Origin: JBBFMJ01 sp037441225
GTDB taxonomy: Bacteria; Acidobacteriota; Thermoanaerobaculia; UBA2201
Length of the DNA: 12,862 nt
Direction of reading: 5' to 3'
Assembly (NCBI GenBank): GCA_037441225.1
Contig: JBBISU010000092.1
Coordinates: 1-12,862 of the forward strand
Shown: positions 1 through 5,492 of the stretch, piece by piece
How positions within the stretch are numbered: position 1 is the first letter of the stretch
Layout: the number at the start of each line of letters is the position of its first letter
Position numbers and translations under genes: made by a program
The notes under the pieces: model-generated
Databases searched by the model: none
What the model was told of the DNA's origin: nothing
The model's input: only the letters and a program-made list of their open reading frames with translations

Positions 1-167
1 TTTAACACCTAAAAATACCTTTGTCAAGTCCAATTTATCTATTCTGGGACTACCTCGCCTAATTAAAGTTTTTTAGATAAAAAAAGTGCAAATTTTTGTA
101 AAAATTTGATTGAAAAACCAATTTTTAATGAAATTTTTTCCAAAATCTTTATTATTAAAAACTATTA

Positions 168-315
168 ATCAATAAAATTGAGCAACATGGGTTAAGATAA
201 CTTCAAATGTTTTCATAATTCACCTCTAAATTAAATTTATCAATATAAATTGAAATCTCTTTTAATATTATAGTATATTTTACCATAATAAGTTCACTGT
301 TATCAATAAAATTGA
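168..315. repeat. Three copies of palindrome TCAAT-N3/4-ATTGA
   Basis: Copies lie at 169-181 (TCAATAAAATTGA), 240-253 (TCAATATAAATTGA) and 303-315 (TCAATAAAATTGA). The outer two are identical over 14 bases including a leading A. Each is an inverted repeat with 5-base arms and a 3- or 4-base centre. Centre-to-centre distances are roughly 71 and 63 bases, about seven and six helical turns. A possible minus-strand -10 (TATAAT, 267-272) lies between the second and third copies. The arrangement resembles operators for a dimeric regulator, but no regulator gene is visible and the DNA is very AT-rich. Confidence 0.45.
169..216 (-). CDS. Possible 15-residue leader peptide or broken gene start
   Basis: An ATG at 216 is preceded by a purine-rich AGAGGTG (221-227) four bases away, a fair ribosome binding site. 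The frame reads MKTFEVILTHVAQFY and stops at a TGA (169-171) lying inside the first palindrome copy. After that TGA the same frame stays open for another 31 codons to a TAA at 73-75, so this could be a broken gene start instead of a peptide. No family is recognised. The support is the binding site and its position next to a TATAAT and the palindromes. Confidence 0.18.
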   Translation of the reverse strand: MKTFEVILTHVAQFY

Positions 316-696
316 TGAAAAAAGAAAATTTATTTTATTTTTAAAAAATTTTTTATATGTTTGAAAAAAAGATTTTAAAGATGGCTTTTGAAATATTTAT
401 TTGCGACGGACAAAAGGGCAAAGATAACAAACACATTTACGCCCGCTTCATCACAAAGCAAAAGCGAAAAAGACAATTTTAAGTTTTTCTCTGCCAACAA
501 ATTCTTTTAAAATAATTTCCAAAATTTTTGATGCTTTTTTAATTATTTTTTCTCGTTGGGTAAGCATATTTATTTATATTTTTTTCATTCCACCCTTGCC
601 GGTCTTTCAATGGTTTTATTATCCGGCTTTCTGGTTAAGATTAGATATTTAAAATCTTACAAAAAGAAATTAAATTTTGTGTCCCGATAGTACCAC

Positions 697-863
697 TTAT
701 TTTTTATCTCTGAAATAAGCTTTCAAGTTTTCTTTCATCCAATCATAAAAATCTATTTCTAGAAATTCAAGGAGCTCTTAAAATCTTTTTCACTAAATTT
801 TACCCCTAATTCTTTACAATACTCTTTGTAAATTTCTTTTATTTCTTTTTTGTAATTTCTCAT
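697..863 (-). pseudogene. Small gene after the HNH endonuclease, frameshifted
   Basis: The ATG at 863 overlaps the HNH stop (ATGA), and an in-frame ATG at 872 would overlap it further. The first frame reads MRNYKKEIKEIYKEYCKELG and ends KDFKSSLNF at a TAG (759-761). One frame over, the sequence resumes as ELLEFLEIDFYDWMKENLKA and runs to a TAA at 697-699. Joined near 776-780, the two halves make one charged helical protein of about 55 residues (...SEKDFK-ELLEFLEIDFYDW...), which the separate frames do not. A single missing base explains the break. The tight coupling to the HNH gene suggests a third R-M component or accessory, but I do not recognise its function. A sequencing error is possible. 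Confidence 0.5.
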
Positions 864-1444
864 CTCTTCCATACAATATGGCTGTTAATATTATGTTTTT
901 CATACATTTCTAAAATATCAATGCAAAATTTTAAAAGTTCCTCATTATTTTCCTTTTTGGCTAATTCGTATAATCTGATAAACATCTTTTTGCCTGTCTC
1001 TGTCTGTTTTAAAGCTTTCTTGATTAAATTATGTTGAGCGCATAAGGTTTGCCCATTTTCTATTGTCGATTCTCCGCCTAAATATTTTGGTTTGATATGA
1101 TCAACATGTAACTCAACACCTTCCCTTTTGCCTCGTCCGCAAATAACGCACTTATAACCATCTCTTTTTAAAATTGCTTCTTTTAGTTCTGGAGTAAAGT
1201 CTTCTAATTCTATTTGCTTTATTGCATTAGGATCATAGCGATAAACCCCTTTTTTAACTTTTATTAAAAAACCGGCCTCATGCAAATTCCTGATTGATCG
1301 CCAAATATCTCGTGGTTTTTTGTTGTAAAGCTTTTTATATCTCGCTTCAACCTAATCGACAACAGGACTATGTGGCATATCTTTATTGGGATGCGCCTTA
1401 AAATATTCAATTAACAAATCTTTAATTGTTTTCCTCTTTTTCAT
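860..1444 (-). pseudogene. HNH restriction endonuclease, interrupted by an in-frame TAG
   Basis: The frame starts at ATG 1444, 23 bases after the methyltransferase stop, and runs 195 codons including the final TGA. Codon 31 is TAG (1352-1354). Before it: MKKRKTIKDLLIEYF...SPVVD; after it: VEARYKKLYNKKPRDIWRSI, a continuous winged-helix-like N-terminal part. From about residue 99 there is an HNH zinc module: CVIC (99-102), HVDHI (113-117), N130 and CAQH (135-138). HNH domains of this kind are nicking or double-strand endonucleases, and the neighbouring methylase makes a type II restriction enzyme the best guess. A TTG at 1283-1285 could start a 141-residue product keeping the whole HNH module but losing the N-terminal part. 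Function is therefore probably impaired. Sequencing error, or a true sense substitution such as TGG to TAG, cannot be told apart here. Confidence 0.75.
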
Positions 1445-1467
1445 GGTAATTTAAACAAAAAATTTTG

Positions 1468-2244
1468 TTAATTAATTTTTGCTTCTTCTTGTAAGCGTTT
1501 TATTGCTAAATCGCAGTATGTTTTATCTATCTCTACTCCTATCCCTTTTCTATTACTAAGAAATGCAGCGATTAAAGTTGTTCCACTACCTAAAAAGGGA
1601 TCAAGAATAGTGTCTCTAACAAAACTAAATAATTTAATACATCGGCGGGGTAATTCTACAGGAAAAGGAGCAGGATGACCTACTCTTTTTTTACTCTCAC
1701 CATTAAAATTCCAAACACCATTAGTCCATTGCATAAATTCTGTTTTAGTTATATCTGATTGTTTGCTCCCACTTGTTTTTTTCCAGTACTTTTTGTACAG
1801 AACTAAAATTATTTCTACCGGCGCAATAACATAAGGGGCAGCAGCAGACATAAAAGACCCCCAAGCTGTCCTCCGTGAAATATTTCCTTCATTCCAAATA
1901 ATCGTAGAATGATAATTCCAGCCAACATCTTTTGCAATCTTGGTTATATCAGCACCAACCGATTGTTGTCCACCTTTATTTTTATCTAAGGGAATATTTA
2001 AACAAAAACGACCATCATCTTTTGCTAATTCATAACATTTCGCAATCCAATTTTTAGAAAATTCTAAATAATCTTCATATAGCAAATCATCTTTTTGGCT
2101 GTTATAGTGAATATCAACATTATAAGGCGGCGAGGTGACAATTAAATCAATGGAAGATTTAGGGATAGCAGTAATTTTTAAAAAATCTGCTTTGTAGATA
2201 ATGATTTTATCATCATATTTTAAATACAGCTTTTCGTTTTCCAC
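1468..2244 (-). CDS. Beta-class DNA methyltransferase, probably N4-cytosine
   Basis: This 258-residue protein adds a methyl group from S-adenosylmethionine to DNA. The catalytic motif TSPPYN (37-42) comes first and the AdoMet-binding motif DPFLGSGTT (215-223) near the C-terminus; this order defines the beta class. SPPY in place of DPPY favours N4-cytosine over N6-adenine. HPAPFP (190-195) is another motif typical of these enzymes. Length and motifs are complete, so it should be active. The start is GTG at 2244, preceded by an AAAAAAGG tract about 8 bases away; no better start lies upstream. It is first in a minus-strand set with the broken HNH endonuclease and a frameshifted small gene, so it may now act as an orphan methylase. 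The recognition sequence cannot be read from the protein. Confidence 0.9.
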   Translation of the reverse strand: MENEKLYLKYDDKIIIYKADFLKITAIPKSSIDLIVTSPPYNVDIHYNSQKDDLLYEDYLEFSKNWIAKCYELAKDDGRFCLNIPLDKNKGGQQSVGADITKIAKDVGWNYHSTIIWNEGNISRRTAWGSFMSAAAPYVIAPVEIILVLYKKYWKKTSGSKQSDITKTEFMQWTNGVWNFNGESKKRVGHPAPFPVELPRRCIKLFSFVRDTILDPFLGSGTTLIAAFLSNRKGIGVEIDKTYCDLAIKRLQEEAKIN

Positions 2245-2290
2245 ATTTTAACCTTTTTTATCTTGTTTTATCATAGTTAAATTTTGCATA

Positions 2291-2389
2291 TTATTTTATT
2301 AAGCCCTCTATATTTATTCCTTGCGCTTTGGCAATTTTTGTCATTATAAAAATAAAAAGTTTTTTAATAACTCTGCTTACTTTTTCCAA
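2291..2389 (-). CDS. Possible 32-residue open frame between tRNA-Ser and methylase
   Basis: A minus-strand frame from TTG 2389 (or ATG 2344) to TAA 2291-2293 ends in MTKIAKAQGINIEGLIK. The last 17 codons are richer in GC and charged residues than the surrounding DNA, which suggests a real coding fragment. It could be the remnant of a gene brought in next to the tRNA. No family is recognised and there is no clear ribosome binding site. Nothing else is seen between 2245 and 2393. Confidence 0.15.
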   Translation of the reverse strand: MEKVSRVIKKLFIFIMTKIAKAQGINIEGLIK

Positions 2390-2393
2390 CAAA

Positions 2394-2482
2394 CGGAGAG
2401 GGGGGGATTCGAACCCCCGGTCCCAGTCTCCTGAGACAACTGCTTAGCAGGCAGCCCTGATCGTCCACTCCAGCACCTCTCC
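2394..2482 (-). tRNA. tRNA-Ser (anticodon GCT)
   Basis: Read on the minus strand, the acceptor stem GGAGAGG (from 2482) pairs with CCTCTCC, with G as the discriminator base at 2394. The anticodon stem pairs GCTGC with GCAGT around the loop CTGCTAA, giving anticodon GCT for AGC/AGT codons. The long variable arm (GTCTC/GAGAC) is the serine hallmark, and the T-loop reads GGTTCGAATCC. CCA is not encoded. The gene lies 12 bases after the cytochrome stop on the same strand and is probably cut out of a shared transcript. Confidence 0.97.
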
Positions 2483-2494
2483 TAAATGAAACTT

Positions 2495-2845
2495 TTAAGC
2501 AGCTTTTTTGTGGCACTCCATACACTTTGTTGGAGCTTTCTTTCCTTCCTTTTCATTCTTTTGTTTGTGGCAATCCTGACAAACTTTGTGGAAAGCATCT
2601 TTTACAGCAGGTGCTTTTGGATCTGTGCCGTGGCATTTTGAGCATTTTTCTTGTTCCTGCCCTTCTTTTGTTGTATGATGGCAGGTCACACAGGTGATTT
2701 TTAATGTTTCAGCATGGGCTTTGTGTGGGAAAGTAACATCTCCATTTTTTGCCTTCAAAACAACTTTCTCAGGTGCATCTGCTGCAAAGACAGAAAAAGC
2801 CACAAAAAAAGCAAAACAGAATAAAACAATTGCTAATTTTTTCAT
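2495..2845 (-). CDS. Secreted tetraheme cytochrome c3/c7-like protein
   Basis: This 116-residue periplasmic electron carrier belongs to the class III multiheme cytochromes. Residues 1-21 form a signal peptide (KK start, hydrophobic core, VFA-A end). Four CxxCH heme sites follow: CVTCH (52-56), CSKCH (68-72), CQDCH (89-93) and CMECH (108-112). Exactly four other histidines remain in the mature part (41, 44, 57, 86), enough to give each heme a second histidine ligand, as in tetraheme c3; c7 proteins have three hemes. FPHKAH is a typical N-terminal ligand motif. The start at ATG 2845 is fixed by AAGGAGG (2851-2857) and the signal peptide. It has its own promoter. Its redox partners are not in the window; hydrogenases or membrane oxidoreductases are usual for the family. 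Confidence 0.92.
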   Translation of the reverse strand: MKKLAIVLFCFAFFVAFSVFAADAPEKVVLKAKNGDVTFPHKAHAETLKITCVTCHHTTKEGQEQEKCSKCHGTDPKAPAVKDAFHKVCQDCHKQKNEKEGKKAPTKCMECHKKAA

Positions 2846-2876
2846 CTTCTCCTCCTTTCTTTATAGATTTCTTTAA

Positions 2877-2905
2877 AATATATCATAAAAAAAGCTTCCC
2901 GTCAA
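2877..2905 (-). promoter_or_regulatory. Sigma-70-type promoter of the cytochrome gene
   Basis: On the minus strand, TTGACG (2900-2905) and TATATT (2877-2882) are separated by exactly 17 bases. Each differs from consensus at one position. This gives a 5' leader of roughly 25 bases with a strong Shine-Dalgarno, unlike the leaderless-type promoters elsewhere in the window. The tRNA-Ser is likely on the same transcript. Confidence 0.75.
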
Positions 2906-2907
2906 TT

Positions 2908-3573
2908 TTATACGCTTGAATTTATATTATAGTTTGAATATTTGGAATAAATTTTTTTAAGTTTTAATATCCAGTAAAAATTAAACAAAAAAATACCTAA
3001 AAAGAAAATCCCATTAGGAAATTTTTCTGGAAAAAAGCCCTCTATTATATTTTTTGTTTCATAAAAAAAGGAAATTAAAATTATAATAAATGAAATAAGG
3101 ATAAATAAAAAGTCCTTAAAAAAAATTGGGACTGGATAGCCCTCTTTCCAGAAGTAAAAAAGAAAAATTGAAAATATTATGAAGCTAATGGAACACAATA
3201 CTGGTGCATAAACAGGAGATGCCCAGGGAAAAGGGATTAAAAATAAAATATCCCAATCAAAGATTGATTTAGGCCATTTTAAAAATAAATATAAAAAAAT
3301 GTAATAAAAAATATCCCATATACCAAAGATATAAAAAAAGGAAGCAATTTTGGTTATTCTTGTTTTTCCAGATAAAATCGCAGATGAAAAAATTAAAATC
3401 AATGTTGAAAACTCTCTTAAAATTTCAACAATTAAAATATTTTTAGGAATTTCTTTTAAAGGAAATAAATTTCCCTCTGGATAATAAAGGTTTCTTAAAT
3501 AAATCACAACAGATGACTCAATAAAGGCAAAAGAAATACCCAAGAGGGTTAAAAAAAATAAAAAATATAGCAC
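2908..3573 (-). CDS. Uncharacterised membrane protein, about six membrane segments
   Basis: I do not recognise a named family. The 221 residues contain hydrophobic spans at about 3-20, 49-67, 75-98, 118-142, 153-171 and 187-203, with a short basic C-terminal tail (LKLKKIYSKYS). Polar and aromatic residues in or beside the spans look conserved by design: ESSVVIYLR (19-27), VEILREF (49-55), WDIFYY (86-91) and WDILFLIPFPWASPVYAPV (107-125). These suggest a ligand or cofactor site, not a simple anchor. No signal-type cysteine or heme motif is present. The start is GTG at 3573, with TATAAT six bases upstream and no Shine-Dalgarno. It follows the 167-residue membrane protein by 19 bases and precedes the cytochrome promoter, so a membrane redox role is conceivable but is only inference. 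Confidence 0.75.
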   Translation of the reverse strand: MLYFLFFLTLLGISFAFIESSVVIYLRNLYYPEGNLFPLKEIPKNILIVEILREFSTLILIFSSAILSGKTRITKIASFFYIFGIWDIFYYIFLYLFLKWPKSIFDWDILFLIPFPWASPVYAPVLCSISFIIFSIFLFYFWKEGYPVPIFFKDFLFILISFIIILISFFYETKNIIEGFFPEKFPNGIFFLGIFLFNFYWILKLKKIYSKYSNYNINSSV

Positions 3574-3579
3574 TTAATA

Positions 3580-3585
3580 ATTATA
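3580..3585 (-). promoter_or_regulatory. -10 element six bases before a GTG start
   Basis: An exact TATAAT on the minus strand is separated by TATTAA from the GTG at 3573. A convincing -35 is not seen. If used, transcription would begin at or next to the start codon (leaderless). It lies in the short gap after the upstream membrane-protein gene. Confidence 0.4.
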
Positions 3586-3592
3586 ACAAAAA

Positions 3593-4096
3593 TTAAAGAA
3601 AATAAGTTAAAGCAGAAATTCCTAAAGAAAATAGTACATAAATTTTTCCAGCAAAATTAGAAGTGTTTTCTTCTTCCCGATAAAATAAATCTATGAATGC
3701 CCTTCTCAACAAAAATGTGTATAAAGTATAATATAAGAAAGGAATTATGTGTTTATATAATGGATAGTCCTTTAAACTTTTACCAAAAACAGATAATATC
3801 CAGTCAATTTGTGTGTACATAGCCACAATGCTTAAAATGGCATTTATAAACATCCATTTGACTTCATCAATTCCAAATATTTTTATGTAAAATAATGTAT
3901 AAATTGCTATGGCAAATCCACCATGAAAAAAGAAAAAAGGAATTGGAACATTTTTTGCAAAATAAGCCATAATAAAACCAGAGATACCAAAAATCAACAT
4001 ATGTAATAAAAAAAATGGATAAATTTTATACCATGGAATTTCATCTCCTTCCTTGTACTCTACATTATTGAATATAAAGTTGCCTCTTATCTTCAT
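3593..4096 (-). CDS. Uncharacterised membrane protein, four to five membrane segments
   Basis: The family is not recognised. The 167 residues begin with a short soluble part (KIRGNFIFNNVEYKEGDEIP) followed by hydrophobic spans at about 25-47, 52-75, 82-104, 114-132 and 150-166. Aromatic residues are frequent (FFFFHGGFA near 54-62), and there is a small basic patch RRAF (131-134). There is no signal peptide, cysteine motif or catalytic signature. ATG 4096 is the only sensible start; it has no Shine-Dalgarno but an exact TATAAT six bases before it. It diverges from radA across 41 bases and is followed by another unknown membrane protein 19 bases on, so the two may work together. Confidence 0.7.
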   Translation of the reverse strand: MKIRGNFIFNNVEYKEGDEIPWYKIYPFFLLHMLIFGISGFIMAYFAKNVPIPFFFFHGGFAIAIYTLFYIKIFGIDEVKWMFINAILSIVAMYTQIDWILSVFGKSLKDYPLYKHIIPFLYYTLYTFLLRRAFIDLFYREEENTSNFAGKIYVLFSLGISALTYFL

Positions 4097-4102
4097 TAAA
4101 AT

Positions 4103-4108
4103 ATTATA
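4103..4108 (-). promoter_or_regulatory. -10 element for the membrane-protein gene, leaderless type
   Basis: TATAAT on the minus strand is followed by six bases (ATTTTA) and then ATG 4096. There is no room for an untranslated leader or Shine-Dalgarno. The matching -35 would fall at about 4125-4131, on top of the -10 of the divergent radA promoter. The -35 match is poor. Confidence 0.5.
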
Positions 4109-4124
4109 TCACTTAAAATTATTG

Positions 4125-4130
4125 TATAAT
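4125..4130 (+). promoter_or_regulatory. -10 element for radA, leaderless type
   Basis: An exact TATAAT is followed by seven bases (AAGTTCA) and then ATG 4138. No Shine-Dalgarno precedes radA. The -35 region, around 4102-4108, is weak and overlaps the -10 of the divergent gene. Transcription would start at about the A of the ATG. Confidence 0.55.
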
Positions 4131-4137
4131 AAGTTCA

Positions 4138-5466
4138 ATGGAAAAGAAAAAATTTGTTTGTCAAAATTGCGGATTTATTTCTTTTAAATGGCTTGGAAAA
4201 TGCCCCGAATGTCTTTCCTGGGAGTCCTTTAGAGAAGAATTTGTTCAAAAAAAAGAAAAAAAGAAAGAATTTAACAATAAGGCAATAAAATTAAAGGATT
4301 TGGAATTAGAAGAAAAAAAGAGAATTCTTTTAAGTTTTCAAGGTTTAAATAGGGTATTAGGTGGTGGTATTGTCCCCGGCTCTTTGATTTTAATTGGTGG
4401 TGAACCAGGTGTTGGAAAATCAACACTTATGCTCCAGGCCTCAGAAGACCTTTCAAAGGAAAGAAAAGTTCTTTATGTAAGCGGTGAAGAATCAATTGAA
4501 CAGATAGTTTTAAGAGCAAAAAGATTAGGTATAAAAAGCGAAAATAATTTTATTTTGTGTACACAAGATTTAGAAAATGCAATTGAAGAAATTGAAAATG
4601 TAAAACCAGAAGTTGTAATTGTTGATTCTATCCAGACATTATATCTTTCATCAATTCCATCAATTCCTGGAACAATTACACAAATAAGAGAAGTAGGAAA
4701 CCTTTTAATGGAAATTGCAAAGAAAAAGAATATTGCTTTATTTATAACTGGACAGGTCACAAAAGAAGGAACTTTTGCAGGGCCTAAAGCACTGGAACAT
4801 TTGGTTGATGTGGTTATTTACTTTGAAGGTGAAGGGAAACTACAGTATAAAATGATTAGATGTTATAAAAACAGGTTTGGTCCTTCTTCAGAGGTTGCTT
4901 TTTTTGAGATGAAAGAAAAAGGATTGGAAGAAGTTTTATCACCTTCTTTTTTATTTATGACTCAAAAAGAACCATTGCCTGGGACTTCCTTTGCAGGTTT
5001 ATATGAAGGTTCAACACCACTTATTGCAGAATTGCAAGCTCTTGTTGTTCCAACTCCTTTTGTCTCCCCAAGGAGGACCTCCGTTGGCTTTGATTTGCAA
5101 CGCCTCCATTTAATTATTGCAGTCCTTCAAAAACATTGCAAAGTTGACTTATCCCATTTTGATGTTTATCTTTCTGTGGCAGGTGGATTTCCTTTAAGAG
5201 AATCGGGAGCAGATTTATCTGCTGCTATTTCCCTTGTTAGTTCTTTTAAAAACATTAAAATTCCAAAGGAGTATTTTTTTATTGGTGAAATTTCATTGAC
5301 AGGGCTTTTAAAGCCAGTGCCACAAATAAAAAAAAGAATAGAGGAAGGAAAAAAACTTGGCTTTAAAAAAGTCTTTTCTCCTGAAATAAAAGAAAAGATT
5401 TCAAGTGACATAGAAATAATTTTTGTGGAAAAATTAGAGCAAGTTGTAAATATTTTAAGGATGTGA
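4138..5466 (+). CDS. radA: DNA repair protein RadA (Sms)
   Basis: RadA is a RecA-related, DnaB-like helicase that helps branch migration during recombinational repair. All family parts are present in 442 residues, the usual length. An N-terminal zinc finger uses C8, C11, C22 and C25. The Walker A motif GGEPGVGKST is at 87-96 and Walker B IVDS at 161-164. The RadA-specific KNRFG motif is at 244-248. A C-terminal Lon-protease-like domain covers about 285-440, without protease activity in this family. The start at ATG 4138 is set by the zinc finger and by a TATAAT seven bases upstream. It heads a plus-strand run, and the exported CsgG-like gene begins 26 bases after its stop. Confidence 0.97.
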   Translation: MEKKKFVCQNCGFISFKWLGKCPECLSWESFREEFVQKKEKKKEFNNKAIKLKDLELEEKKRILLSFQGLNRVLGGGIVPGSLILIGGEPGVGKSTLMLQASEDLSKERKVLYVSGEESIEQIVLRAKRLGIKSENNFILCTQDLENAIEEIENVKPEVVIVDSIQTLYLSSIPSIPGTITQIREVGNLLMEIAKKKNIALFITGQVTKEGTFAGPKALEHLVDVVIYFEGEGKLQYKMIRCYKNRFGPSSEVAFFEMKEKGLEEVLSPSFLFMTQKEPLPGTSFAGLYEGSTPLIAELQALVVPTPFVSPRRTSVGFDLQRLHLIIAVLQKHCKVDLSHFDVYLSVAGGFPLRESGADLSAAISLVSSFKNIKIPKEYFFIGEISLTGLLKPVPQIKKRIEEGKKLGFKKVFSPEIKEKISSDIEIIFVEKLEQVVNILRM

Positions 5467-5480
5467 TAAAATTTACTTTT

Positions 5481-5487
5481 AAGGAGG
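5481..5487 (+). promoter_or_regulatory. Shine-Dalgarno that fixes the start of the CsgG-like gene
   Basis: AAGGAGG lies five bases before ATG 5493. It rules out the upstream GTG at 5463, which would overlap the radA stop and put ten residues ahead of the signal peptide. Confidence 0.85.
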
Positions 5488-5492
5488 GAACT

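Larger units (their letters stand above)
1..696. other. AT-rich accessory stretch without an intact gene
   Basis: No reading frame here has convincing length, start and composition. Short patches of higher GC (about 400-470 and 590-640) carry fragmentary frames. A minus-strand frame at 585-656 ends in residues LTRKPDNKTIERPARVE, and upstream of its TAA (657-659) the same frame reads WYYRDTKFNFFL. Another minus frame at 451-567 begins MLTQREKIIKKASK and stops after 38 codons. These look more like remnants of genes than random AT-rich DNA, but I cannot name a family. The left part, 160-320, holds the three palindromes listed separately. The stretch lies just downstream of a damaged restriction-modification locus, which fits decaying acquired DNA. 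Confidence 0.4.

Noticed and set aside
357..482. Plus-strand 41-codon frame beginning MFEKKILKMAFEIFICDGQ
   Set aside because: No ribosome binding site, no recognised family, and it lies opposite other fragmentary frames; length is not convincing.
1352..1354. TAG read as an amino acid (suppression or recoding) in the HNH gene
   Set aside because: folC (TAG at 7673-7675) ends at its normal family length, and no pyrrolysine or selenocysteine-type element is visible, so TAG acts as a stop here.
5463..5492. GTG start extending the CsgG-like protein by ten residues
   Set aside because: It would overlap the radA stop and place charged residues before the signal peptide; the strong Shine-Dalgarno at 5481-5487 points to ATG 5493.
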